Source: Agathobaculum massiliense
Lineage (GTDB): Bacteria; Bacillota; Clostridia; Oscillospirales; Butyricicoccaceae
Length of the DNA stretch: 64,000 nucleotides
Direction: 5' to 3'
Assembly (NCBI RefSeq): GCF_900291975.1
Contig: NZ_OMPN01000001.1
Span: 496,001-560,000, forward strand
Positions 1 through 8,054 of this stretch are shown here, piece after piece. The notes under the pieces are model-generated. The model had not been told where the DNA came from. It saw only the letters and a program-made list of their open reading frames with translations, and made no database searches. The stretch's first letter is position 1. Each line of letters starts with the position of its first letter. A program made the position numbers and the translations under genes.

Positions 1-63
1 GAAGGCGCTTTCGACCGGATCACCGCAGTCGCGCAGGACTTTTGCTGCGCAGTAAGGAGTTAA
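1..63 (+). CDS. eda: C-terminus of a KDPG aldolase (partial, runs off the left edge)
   Basis: Only the last 20 codons are in the window, ending with TAA at 61-63. The visible tail (EGAFDRITAVAQDF...) resembles the C-terminal helix of 2-keto-3-deoxy-6-phosphogluconate aldolases, where a G-D/A-Y/F-D-R-I-T-x-L/V-A pattern is typical. The enzyme splits KDPG into pyruvate and glyceraldehyde 3-phosphate. The stop sits 3 bases before the start of a 2-keto-3-deoxygluconate kinase, whose ribosome binding site lies inside this reading frame. That coupling to the preceding pathway step supports the call. The fragment is too short to be certain. Confidence 0.6.
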   Translation, partial: EGAFDRITAVAQDFCCAVRS

Positions 64-66
64 ACC

Positions 67-1089
67 ATGCCCAAGATCATTACCTTTGGCGAAATCATGA
101 TGCGCCTGAATCCGGAGGGATACCGCCGGATTGTACAGGCCGATCGTTTTGAGACCAGCTATGCCGGCGGCGAGGCGAATGTTGCCGTTTCCTTGGTACA
201 GTACGGGATGGACACCGCCTTTGTTTCTAAGGTTCCTGCCCATGAGATCGGGCAGGCCGCAGTCAACGCGCTGCGCCGGTACGGGGTGGATACCGCGTAT
301 ATGCTGCGCGGCGGACCGCGCCTTGGCACCTATTATGTGGAGAAAGGCGCTTCCCAGCGTCCGTCCAAAGTCATCTATGACCGCGCGGGTTCATCTATTG
401 CGCTGGCAAAATCTGCGGAGTTCGATTGGCCAACAATCTTCAATGGAGCAGACTGGTTCCATTTTACCGGTATCACGCCGGCACTCAGCGAAACGCTTCC
501 GGTCATTTGTCTGGAAGCGGTCCAGGCTGCGAAAAGTGCTGGCCTTACCGTCAGCTGTGATCTGAATTACCGCAACAAGCTTTGGAGCCGCGAAGAGGCG
601 CGGACGGTCATGGAAACGCTGATGCCGTACGTCGACATATGCATTGCTAACGAGGAGGATGCGGCCGATGTATTTGGCATCCACGCAGAAAATACAGATG
701 TCGACAGCGGCAAACTGTCGCATGAGGGCTATATCAGCGTAGCCAGGCAGCTCAGCGAGCGATTTAAATGCAGGGCGGTCGCCATTACGCTTCGCGGAAG
801 CATCTCAGCCAGCGAAAACAACTGGGCAGCGATGCTGTATAACGGCAAACAGGCTTTCTTTTCACAGCAGTACCGCGTCCATATCGTCGATCGGGTCGGC
901 GGCGGCGACAGCTTTGGCGGTGCGCTGATTTACGCTCTGCTCTCGCAGTACGACAACCAAAAGGCGATTGACTTCGCGGCGGCCGCCTCCTGCCTCAAGC
1001 ATTCTATCGAGCAGGACTTCAACCTGGTCAGTGTGGCAGAAGTCGAGTCGCTCGCAACTGGAAATACCTCTGGCAGGGTACAGCGCTAG
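67..1089 (+). CDS. kdgK: 2-keto-3-deoxygluconate kinase (PfkB family)
   Basis: A 340-residue PfkB/ribokinase-family sugar kinase that probably phosphorylates 2-keto-3-deoxygluconate to KDPG in the cytoplasm. The N-terminal GGEANVAVSLVQYG stretch (about residues 34-47) is the PfkB signature 1 region. The C-terminal DRVGGGDSFGGA motif carries the catalytic Asp of the GxGD anion hole (here GGGD). Start at 67 is set by a clear AAGGAG about 8 bases upstream. The gene directly follows the end of an eda-like frame, so the two last steps of hexuronate breakdown are co-transcribed. A perfect 13-bp terminator hairpin follows. Sugar specificity (KDG rather than another ketose) is inferred from context. 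Confidence 0.87.
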   Translation: MPKIITFGEIMMRLNPEGYRRIVQADRFETSYAGGEANVAVSLVQYGMDTAFVSKVPAHEIGQAAVNALRRYGVDTAYMLRGGPRLGTYYVEKGASQRPSKVIYDRAGSSIALAKSAEFDWPTIFNGADWFHFTGITPALSETLPVICLEAVQAAKSAGLTVSCDLNYRNKLWSREEARTVMETLMPYVDICIANEEDAADVFGIHAENTDVDSGKLSHEGYISVARQLSERFKCRAVAITLRGSISASENNWAAMLYNGKQAFFSQQYRVHIVDRVGGGDSFGGALIYALLSQYDNQKAIDFAAAASCLKHSIEQDFNLVSVAEVESLATGNTSGRVQR

Positions 1090-1117
1090 GCACATGCACC
1101 CCCATATCTTTTAAAAA

Positions 1118-1148
1118 CAAACGGCAAGACAATGCGTCTTGCCGTTTG
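1118..1148 (+). terminator. Rho-independent terminator after kdgK
   Basis: A perfect 13-bp stem (1118-1130 with 1136-1148, 5-base loop AATGC) is followed by a T/C-rich tract. It lies 29 bases after the kdgK stop and separates that operon from the transporter gene. Confidence 0.8.
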
Positions 1149-1193
1149 CTTCTGCTTTCCTATATTTTCGCAAACCGATCGCGAGGTGATCTC

Positions 1194-2129
1194 ATGATCA
1201 GCCTTATGCTGGCGAAAAAAATCTTATCCCTTTTTATTATCATGTTCATGGGCGTAGTTTTGGTAAAAAGCAAACTTGTTACACCCGAAAACAGCAAATG
1301 TCTTTCCGTCATATCGCTGTATGTCATCACACCATGCGTGATTCTCTCCGCTTTTCAAGTCGACTATACGCCGGATATTCAAAGCGGCTTTATCCTTGCC
1401 CTGATCGCTGCTGTTCTGGTTCATATCGTCCTGCTGCTTGTGACCAAAGCCTGCGGACATCTTTTCCATTTGACCGCGCTGGAGCGCGCGACGACGATCT
1501 ATTCCAATGCGGGCAGTCTGATTATTCCCATTGTATCCTCTGTCCTCGGAATAGAATGGGTCATCTACACCACCCCCTTTGTCGCGGTGCAGCTTTCTTT
1601 GATCTGGAGCCACGGAAAAATGCTGTTATCCGGTGATACGCATATCGAATGGCAGAAGATCTTCAAAAACATCAATATGGTGTTTATTTTTATCGGTATC
1701 TTCCTTTTTATCGCAGGGATCCGTTTCTCGCCCGTGCTGCAGGAAGCCATCGTGTCTACGGGAGATATGACCGGCCCGTTGGCCATGCTCGTAACGGGTA
1801 TCCTGATCGGCTCCATGGACTGGCGCAGGGTTCGCTCCTACCGCCGGCTATGGCTGGTCGCGCTGCTGCGCTTGATCGTGTCCCCCCTCCTGATCATTGC
1901 CGTTTTCTATTTTTCCCGACTCGCCGCCCTCGCGCCGGAAGGCGCACGCATCCTGTTCATCACGTTGCTTGCCGCCAGCACGCCCTCTTCGGCCGGCCTA
2001 ACGCAGATGGCGATGATCTATGGCGACGATCCGGCCTATGCCAGCACGATCAATGCAGTCACCACTATGCTATGCATCGCCACTATGCCTGCGATCATCG
2101 GCTTGTATAGTATGATTTTCGGCATATAG
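1194..2129 (+). CDS. AEC family (auxin efflux carrier-like) transporter
   Basis: A 311-residue, very hydrophobic integral membrane protein of about ten predicted helices in two halves, characteristic of the AEC/MleP family. Bacterial members export or import small organic acids such as malate. The start at 1194 (MISLMLAKKILSL...) is preferred over an upstream in-frame TTG at 1146, because GAGGTGAT lies just before 1194 and the upstream extension would begin in the previous terminator's T-tract. C-terminal helices are rich in Ala/Ser/Thr (TLLAASTPSSAGLTQMA), as in the family. It sits between the kdgK operon and a decayed region, so its substrate cannot be read from context; an organic or sugar acid is plausible. 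Confidence 0.8.
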   Translation: MISLMLAKKILSLFIIMFMGVVLVKSKLVTPENSKCLSVISLYVITPCVILSAFQVDYTPDIQSGFILALIAAVLVHIVLLLVTKACGHLFHLTALERATTIYSNAGSLIIPIVSSVLGIEWVIYTTPFVAVQLSLIWSHGKMLLSGDTHIEWQKIFKNINMVFIFIGIFLFIAGIRFSPVLQEAIVSTGDMTGPLAMLVTGILIGSMDWRRVRSYRRLWLVALLRLIVSPLLIIAVFYFSRLAALAPEGARILFITLLAASTPSSAGLTQMAMIYGDDPAYASTINAVTTMLCIATMPAIIGLYSMIFGI

Positions 2130-2168
2130 CTGTTGTGCTTCCGATCACACCTAAATGTTTATTTTGAA

Positions 2169-2198
2169 GTATAGCGTGAATTTTATCCCACGCTATAC
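2169..2198 (+). terminator. Terminator after the AEC transporter
   Basis: A 10-bp perfect stem (GTATAGCGTG, 2169-2178, pairing with 2189-2198, 10-base loop) is followed by CTTTGTTTT. It is 39 bases downstream of the transporter stop. Confidence 0.75.
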
Positions 2199-3086
2199 CT
2201 TTGTTTTGGGGCATATCCATTCAGAAGCAACTCGTATCTTTTCGTAGATCCCGTGATGATCACCATTAGGGGGACAGCCCCGTACAACGCCCTTTCGCTT
2301 AGATCAAAGACGTTTTTGACGGTATATCCCCTCAAAATCTCCTATTATCTTTAATTTGTTGAAATTATCTCAACTTATTTTCCCATTTAGAACACATGAC
2401 CCTCATTTTTTCTTCCCTGTGTTGCCGGCATGCCACTCATCTCAACACGTCCAGTCCATCAGAGTCAATTCTGTAGCAGCCTTTTCAGCGATCAGCGCCT
2501 TTACCCCTGTAATCGTAGGCAGGCTTGGTATTGTATCCATAAAGGTGTCCATGATCATAGTCGCATGACTGGCAAGCGCCAGCACCTGATGTCGTCATGA
2601 AGAATTTTTTCAGGTAATACCTGTATTTTTGTAATTTCCCGACAGTCCTGAGTAATTATGCCGCATACTGCCTGGCATTTTTCTTCAATCGTACAAAAAG
2701 TTGGCCATTGCAAAGCAAAACTTGGCGCGTCTTTTCCCCATATGGTTGCGGTCAGTTTAATTGCATCTCGTAGTTGCTCCTGATCATACCGTAAGGCAGA
2801 AAAATCCATACTTGGTTACAACCACTCAACATAAATTTTATTTATGGCATATTAAGCGTTTGTTGGGTTTCCATCCATCATTCCCAACAGCACCTCATTT
2901 GTTTTTCTGACACCAAAAAGGCATTCTACTCTTCAGCCAACATTTTCCCTTTCATAGTGTTACACTCTATCAATATTATATAACCTTAACCACTTACTGA
3001 TTAGCTAAAATAATATAAAATTCGCGAACTTCTTATCTACTCGTCTTTATTCAAAACAGCATATTCTCTACGGCGATTATTCTGAC
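2199..3086. other. AT-rich stretch with decayed coding fragments
   Basis: This stretch of nearly 0.9 kb is clearly more AT-rich than its flanks and holds no intact gene. On the minus strand a recognisably coding but broken frame occupies 2442-2809 (listed separately). A further short minus-strand open frame of about 45 codons runs from about 2326 down to 2183 and ends inside the AEC terminator; it has no convincing start site. From 2810 to about 3055 I see only A/T-rich DNA with no promoter or RNA that I can support. Composition switches sharply to GC-rich at about 3055, where the integrative-element remnant begins. Confidence 0.55.
2442..2809 (-). pseudogene. Frameshifted gene of unknown family
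   Basis: From an ATG at 2809 the minus strand reads coherent protein (MDFSALRYDQEQLRDAIK...) for about 70 codons. It then loses sense near 2595, where a different minus frame continues coherently (QVLALASHATMIMDTFMDT...) to a TGA at 2442-2444. Joining the two gives about 120 residues of normal amino-acid composition with one frameshift at roughly 2590-2600. I do not recognise the family. No ribosome binding site is visible before 2809, and an in-frame stop lies three codons upstream, so the N-terminus may also be lost. Confidence 0.5.
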
Positions 3087-3359
3087 GTGCTGAACGCCGA
3101 GCAGCTTGCCGCACTGCTTGTCATCTCGCGCGCGAGTGCGTATCAGCTGATGAACCGCACGGACTTCCCCAGGCTCTACATCGGCAAGCGCAAATTGGCG
3201 CCCAAGGACAAAGTCCTTGCATGGATAGACCAGCAGACCATGACACGACCACACAAACAGAATTCAACGTTTTCCGAACTTTTGGCGGATTTTCGATCCC
3301 GCGGTTTTGTTTCCAGGTCCAGCGGTAATTTGGCCGAAAGCACACCTTTCTTCCCATAA
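3087..3359 (+). CDS. Excisionase-like helix-turn-helix protein (start uncertain)
   Basis: The first 50 or so residues (LNAEQLAALLVISRASAYQLM...) match the pattern of small MerR/AlpA-type helix-turn-helix proteins that act as excisionases or element regulators. They carry a recognition helix followed by P-R-L-Y-I-G-K-R-K-L and a K-D-K-V-L-A-W-I-D helix. The GTG at 3087 has no ribosome binding site, and the frame stays open upstream through a compositional junction at about 3055, so the true N-terminus is probably deleted. The C-terminal 35 residues look less conserved. It lies upstream of DUF6100 and integrase remnants and is part of the same decaying element. Function is inferred from fold and context. 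Confidence 0.55.
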   Translation: MLNAEQLAALLVISRASAYQLMNRTDFPRLYIGKRKLAPKDKVLAWIDQQTMTRPHKQNSTFSELLADFRSRGFVSRSSGNLAESTPFFP

Positions 3360-3586
3360 ACCGAAAGCGCCGAAAAGGTGTACTTTGGAGATCCGGAAAA
3401 ATTTGGCGGTAATTCTGAAATCAATTGAAACAGCACACTTTATTGCTTCAAGTCTTCGGAAAAACACTGAAATCAACAGATACGTCGTTCTGCACGGTTC
3501 CTCATTACCGAGCTGCTGGCTACGCAAGTGGGGCGGTACTGTTCCGAGGCATTTCCAACAAAAACAGCTGAAAGGCGGAGAAGCAA

Positions 3587-4240
3587 ATGACCGATCCCTC
3601 AAAGGTGGCTTTTGAGTCCGCCTGCACAAGCTGAATGAATTATCTGAGCGGCTTGCGGTAGGCTGGCAGGATGACGCCTACCTGTACCGCCTTACTAACG
3701 CTGCACAGGATACTGCAATCGCCGCACGCGAAGTCCTATGCAGAAGCCCGCGAAAAAGATATCCTGTGCAGCAGGATATCTTTTTCGCGGGCATGGGTGG
3801 GGAGAAGCATGGCAGAGAGCAGGTCTGCGGTGCTTCCGGATGGGTATGCGCTGGAGGTCAGAGAAGACGGCTCGGTGGCGATCCGGCTTCCGCTGCGGCT
3901 GTCCAAGCGGAGCAACGACAGCGCGTTCGTATACGCGCCGCTGGATACGCTCCTTGCCCAGCACGCATCCGCCCTGCCCAGATTCAAGGAATGTACGATA
4001 AAATTCCTCCACTGTTACGCCTCATCGCATCATCCCGCGGATGTGCGCGACCATGATAATCTGGAGACACGCGCCGTGCTCAATGTCATCGAGCGGTACC
4101 TGCTCACCAGTGACAGCGGTATCTACTGCTCCAACATCCAGACAAGCTGCTGGGCGGAACAAGACCAGACCATCATCGTTATCCGCCCCTACAAGATACC
4201 GGTCTGCAATATAGGAGATGGCCGCCATGCGCATCTTTAG
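3587..4240 (+). pseudogene. DUF6100 family protein, broken by frameshifts
   Basis: DUF6100 proteins occur in clostridial integrative and conjugative elements; their function is unknown. The ATG at 3587 has a GGCGGAG ribosome site. The reading moves to another frame near 3615-3622, continues coherently (LHKLNELSERLAVGWQDD...) to about 3790, and then moves again to the frame that carries the C-terminal half (3808-4240). That half contains the family-like VRDHDNLETRAVLNVIERY stretch. The second break coincides with a perfect 21-bp inverted repeat at 3746-3792. The ATG at 3808 has GGGGAG before it, so the C-terminal half could still be translated alone. The last codons overlap the next gene. Confidence 0.6.
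3746..3792. repeat. Perfect 21-bp inverted repeat, 5-base loop
   Basis: Arm 3746-3766 (GCCCGCGAAAAAGATATCCTG without its last base is enough to locate it) is the exact reverse complement of 3772-3792, with loop TGCAG. It lies inside a broken DUF6100 gene exactly where the reading frame changes. There is no T-run after it, so it does not look like a terminator. Confidence 0.9.
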
Positions 4241-5258
4241 GAACAGTACCGCAGCCTACCTGCTGCTCATCAGCGCGCGCTATGGGCAGCTGCCGTACCG
4301 TGCGCTGCGCTTCCTCTCCCTGCCCTACGAAACCGCAAAGAATGCATTCCAGAAGCTGTGCCGCGCTGGGTATCTCGAAGTCGTCAAGGCGCCGGGGCAT
4401 AAGAGCTTTTTTCTCACGGACAGCGGCTACGAGGCGTATTTCCAGACTATGATGAAGGACGACGATTCGCTGGAATGGGATGACTGGGAGAAATTTTCGG
4501 ACAAGCCGGAATTTACCCGCAATATTCAGAAAGCCATCCGGCTCAGCCGTATCAATGAAGCGCAGCTATTCTTCTTTTTCCTCGGGCTGGCGCCGTACCA
4601 GACCTCGCTGGAAGTCAAACATGAAATGGAGAAAAAGGCTGCCCGCAGCTCGGATAGCCTCAAATATTCCCGTTTTGTCGGCATTACCTGGCGCGGTCAG
4701 CAGTCATCGCTGGTCTACCATTTCAGCAGCGGCAACCAGCGGCTCAACACGAACGGCGAGCGGAATGCCGCGGCACTGTTCAGCGACTACAGGCACCCAT
4801 GCGGCAAGTTTATCCTGACCGAAACGGAAAAAGGCATCGTGGACATTTTGGAATACTCCCTATGGACGCTGAACAAGAGCAGCCGTGAACTCCGGCACAT
4901 GCAGCTCAACTACCATATCACCTACGAGGACAACACGATCCTTCTTCCGCTGACCAAAGACGCAGGGGATTTTATACGGGCTTTCCAACATACGGACTGG
5001 CCGCAGACCGTACAGCGCCTGGAGGAGGACGCGCGACCCAAAGAGGGGATATTTCTGTCCACGCTCGACGGCACATGGATGGATGTGCTAGCCTACTTAT
5101 CCGAGGAGCATACACCCGATATGCCTGTGACGTTCGCGGTCTGGGCTATCCAGCTCCCAATCCTGCGGGAGCTGACAAGACGCGGCTTACTGCCGGACGG
5201 CTGGCAGGTCGTTTCCTATCAGGCAGGGGATTTCTGCCGCGGAATACCGCCGTTCTGA
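4227..5258 (+). CDS. Element-borne winged-helix protein of unknown function
   Basis: A 343-residue soluble protein. The first 70 residues look like a winged-helix DNA-binding domain (STAAYLLLISARYGQLPYR... then a second helix pair ending K-S-F-F-L-T-D-S-G-Y). The rest has no motif I recognise. The start at 4227 is chosen because AGGAG at 4213-4217 is correctly spaced for it and too close to the in-frame ATG at 4218. It overlaps the end of the DUF6100 gene by 14 bases, which suggests translational coupling. Position between DUF6100 and integrase suggests a regulator, replication or mobilisation function of an integrative element, but I cannot choose between these. It appears intact, unlike both neighbours. 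Confidence 0.55.
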   Translation: MRIFRNSTAAYLLLISARYGQLPYRALRFLSLPYETAKNAFQKLCRAGYLEVVKAPGHKSFFLTDSGYEAYFQTMMKDDDSLEWDDWEKFSDKPEFTRNIQKAIRLSRINEAQLFFFFLGLAPYQTSLEVKHEMEKKAARSSDSLKYSRFVGITWRGQQSSLVYHFSSGNQRLNTNGERNAAALFSDYRHPCGKFILTETEKGIVDILEYSLWTLNKSSRELRHMQLNYHITYEDNTILLPLTKDAGDFIRAFQHTDWPQTVQRLEEDARPKEGIFLSTLDGTWMDVLAYLSEEHTPDMPVTFAVWAIQLPILRELTRRGLLPDGWQVVSYQAGDFCRGIPPF

Positions 5259-5268
5259 CATAGCAGGA

Positions 5269-5290
5269 CTGTTCGCATATATGCAAACAG
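5269..5290. promoter_or_regulatory. Possible operator upstream of the integrase
   Basis: A 22-bp palindrome (CTGTTCGCATAT at 5269-5280 against 5281-5290 plus neighbours, 10 of 11 pairs matching) lies about 100 bases before the integrase start. Such sites often bind element regulators. No binding protein can be assigned. Confidence 0.4.
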
Positions 5291-5390
5291 TTCTGATCAG
5301 ACAGGCAGATAGAACCACTACGCATCCAGCATGGAATATGCTATACTGTTCATAGCAACGGGATCCATGTGCCACAGAAAGGAGGTCATC

Positions 5391-6551
5391 GTGGCACAAG
5401 TCAAAAAGACCCGCAACGCCGCGGGCAACGGAAATATCCGAAAGCAGAAAGATGGGACATGGGAAGGCCGGTACACCGCAGGCGCCGATCCCAAAACCGG
5501 CAGGCAGATCCGCCACTCTATTTATGGGAAAACACAAAAGGAAGTACGGGAGCAGCTCCGGCAGATCACGACCGATGTAGATACTGGGGCTTATGTCGCG
5601 CCATGCGCGATGAAGTTTTCCGAATGGCTGGATATCTGGCTGGAGGAGTACCTCACCGGCCGCTCGCCGCTGACGGTCAGCTCCTATGAAAGCTATGCAC
5701 GCAACCATATCAAACCCGCATTGGGAGCGATCCGCTTAGACCATATCACGCCAGTCCACAATTCAAAAATTTATCAACGCACTTACAAAAACCGCTTTAT
5801 CCCCAAAGACTGTTAAAAACATCCACGGGATTATGCATCGGTGCTTACAGCAGGCTGTGCTGATAGGCTATCTGCGAAATAACCCTGCTGATGTCTGTAA
5901 TCTCCCCAAGATCCCCAAATCGCACATACAGCCGCTGTCGGATGAACAAATCGCTGCAATGATCCATCAGCTGCAAAGTTATCCATCCCCCTATACCACG
6001 TTGTATTTTGTCACTTTGTTTACCGGTATGCGGCAAGGCGAGGCTTTGGGTCTGAGCTGGATGGATATCGATTTTAACCGAAGCACGATACACGTTCGCT
6101 GGCAGCTTCGTAAGCTCCGCAAAAAGGGAGCAGGCTACGAGTTCGCCGTGCCTAAAGACAATGACAGCCGACTGATCCGTCCAGCCGATGCAGGAAGCAC
6201 TGTGCAGAACGGAAACGGCAGCAGTTGGCCGCAGGTCCGCTGTGGAACAACTCCGAAGACCTCGTTTTTACCAACGAATTCGGGAAACATCTGGCACATA
6301 TCACCGTGTATAAAAAATTCAAGGTATTAGCAGCCGATCTCGGTTTTCCCGCATGCCGCTTCCATGATCTGAGACACACCTACGCGGTCGTCTCCCTGGA
6401 AAACGGCGACGATATCAAGACCGTTCAGGAAAATCTCGGCCACGCCACCGCAGCGTTTACCCTTGACGTCTACGGCCATGTGACCGACCGGATGCGCAAG
6501 GAAAGCTCGGACCGCATGGAGAAATTCATCCATCAGGTGTCCACCCTGTAA
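5391..6551 (+). pseudogene. Tyrosine recombinase/phage-type integrase with two frameshifts
   Basis: Frame 1 (GTG at 5391, AAAGGAGGT at 5378) gives an N-terminal Arm-DNA-binding region (GNIRKQKDGTWEGRYTAG) and part of the core-binding domain. The frame breaks near 5755, where an extra base is inferred: the next frame reads FINALTKTALSPKTVKNIHG. It continues through TGMRQGEALGLSW, which contains the first catalytic Arg, then breaks again near 6180-6195. The final frame holds FHDLRHTYA (catalytic H-x-x-R), LGHATAAFTLDVYGH (His and the nucleophilic Tyr). All catalytic residues survive, so the lesions are recent or sequencing errors. The gene points at tRNA-Ser 116 bases downstream, the likely attachment site. 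Confidence 0.85.
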
Positions 6552-6619
6552 AATCCTCTTAGGGGTATGGATAGGGGTGGGGAAATTTATATCCGCCAAA
6601 AAAGTTTTGAATCCTTCAT

Positions 6620-6660
6620 ACAAAAATAAAAATCGCACTTTTCATTCTCAGAAAAGTGCG
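6620..6660 (-). terminator. Terminator of tRNA-Ser
   Basis: On the minus strand, a 9-bp stem (6652-6660 with 6634-6642) begins 7 bases past the tRNA 3' end and is followed by ATTTTTATTTTT. This is a standard intrinsic terminator. Confidence 0.8.
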
Positions 6661-6666
6661 AAATTT

Positions 6667-6757
6667 TGGCGGAGAAGGTGGGATTCGAACCCACGTGACG
6701 TTTTACCGTCAACTCGATTTCGAGTCGAGCTCGTTATGACCACTTCGATACTTCTCC
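6667..6757 (-). tRNA. tRNA-Ser(CGA)
   Basis: On the minus strand the acceptor stem GGAGAAG pairs with CTTCTCC, followed by discriminator G and an encoded CCA. The anticodon stem CTCGA/TCGAG holds loop CTCGAAA with anticodon CGA. A long variable arm with its own stem and the T-loop GGTTCGAATCC are present, as expected for a class II serine tRNA. The 3' end faces the integrase pseudogene, which makes this tRNA the probable integration site of the element at 3.05-6.66 kb. The second copy of the attachment core was not found by eye. Confidence 0.95.
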
Positions 6758-6787
6758 ATTTTGCGCCTGTCCTACAGGCGCTTAATT

Positions 6788-6816
6788 ATTTTACCATATG
6801 CTGCGCTGAAACACAA
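6788..6816 (-). promoter_or_regulatory. Promoter of tRNA-Ser
   Basis: Minus strand TTGTGT (6811-6816), a 17-base spacer and TAAAAT (6788-6793), about 30 bases before the tRNA 5' end. Confidence 0.6.
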
Positions 6817-6843
6817 GGCTTTTTTCATTTTCCATCCGGATTT

Positions 6844-8025
6844 TTATTTTACCAAGAAGGCGTCCGGCAGATAGCGGCCCTCCGGATTCTTGGAAAGTGT
6901 GGTCGGGCTGGTGATTTCCCGTCCGTCGTACACCATAACCGAGGACGAGCCTCCGTCCAGCATGGAGGCTTGGTATGCGCCATAGCTCTCCATGATCTCG
7001 CCGCAGCGCTCGATCGAAATGCCAAACGAGTGGAACTGCCGCCCGTCCACGACCAGCATAATCACAGTGCCGTCCTCTGCCTGTCCGATCGCAGTACGCG
7101 GCTGCTCTTCATTCAGCCCCGTACCCGCGACCAGGTTTTCCCCATTAATGATAAGCGCCGGATGGAATTCGACCGCATCCCGCAGATTGGAGGTATCGCT
7201 GAACGCGCCGACCTGCAAATGGTCGTTTTCATCGAAGCCGATGATCTTCCAGCCGTCTCCGACCGCGCTCTGCAGTTTCCTGCCCTCGCTTTTCAGGAAC
7301 CCATATGGCAGCCCGCCTGTACCGTTCCCCTCATAATCGGCAAAGCCGGATGCGTTGATGCCGAGTATAGCGTCATACGCGCGCGTTATGTCCGACACAT
7401 AGGAGCCATATTCAAACAAGCCCTCGCAGGTGCCGACAATCACACGCTCCGGCTGCTTGCACAGCGCCAGCTTACCCGCATACTCCATACCGAGCGCGTC
7501 CTCGCCGACCACCTCCGCGATCAGGATACCGTATTCCACGTTGATCGCTAACACCGTATCCCCCTGCTTAGTCGTTATGCCGGTATGATAATCCCTTTTG
7601 TCCGCTTCGCCGATCAGGTCAATATCAATATGGTCGTATCCGTTGGCTATGTACTCCGGATTGTCCTGAAGGAATTGCTCAAAGCTGTCCCTGTCCAGTT
7701 CGGAAAAGGTCTGGTAAAAACGCTCCTTGGGGGTGGATGCCGTCGCCGTATGATTTCCACTGTCTCCCCAGGCGCTTTCCGCGCCCTCCTGCTTCTGGTT
7801 CAGCAGATAGCGTTTCACCATGACCTCCTCGATAATATCGTGTGGGATAAACCAGGTGGCCAGCCACTGATGCGTCATCGTCCCCATTGCGGTCTCGATA
7901 TACCACTCTCGCCAGCGTGTTACAAATGCATTGGGCGTATACAGCAAAAAGGGGTAGACCACGGTCAGGCATATCATAAAAAAACAGGTTAGCCCTAAGG
8001 CAAAGCGGTGTCTGGCGCCGTTCAT
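6844..8025 (-). CDS. Membrane-anchored phosphodiester glycosidase (NAGPA domain) protein
   Basis: A 393-residue protein with one N-terminal membrane segment (about residues 8-30) and an extracytoplasmic region. The C-terminal half is a phosphodiester glycosidase/NAGPA domain, marked by GINASGF, TAIGQAEDGTVIMLVVDGR and the MLDGGSSSVMVYDG signature near residue 355-368. Family members cleave sugar-phosphodiester linkages on the cell surface, and relatives sit in exopolysaccharide loci. The ATG at 8025 has GGGGAG upstream. It follows the DEAD-box helicase gene with a 29-base gap, so the two are probably co-transcribed. Substrate is not known; a wall polymer is likely. Confidence 0.85.
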   Translation of the reverse strand: MNGARHRFALGLTCFFMICLTVVYPFLLYTPNAFVTRWREWYIETAMGTMTHQWLATWFIPHDIIEEVMVKRYLLNQKQEGAESAWGDSGNHTATASTPKERFYQTFSELDRDSFEQFLQDNPEYIANGYDHIDIDLIGEADKRDYHTGITTKQGDTVLAINVEYGILIAEVVGEDALGMEYAGKLALCKQPERVIVGTCEGLFEYGSYVSDITRAYDAILGINASGFADYEGNGTGGLPYGFLKSEGRKLQSAVGDGWKIIGFDENDHLQVGAFSDTSNLRDAVEFHPALIINGENLVAGTGLNEEQPRTAIGQAEDGTVIMLVVDGRQFHSFGISIERCGEIMESYGAYQASMLDGGSSSVMVYDGREITSPTTLSKNPEGRYLPDAFLVK

Positions 8026-8054
8026 GGTCTGTTTTCTCCCCTTTTACGCTTTTT

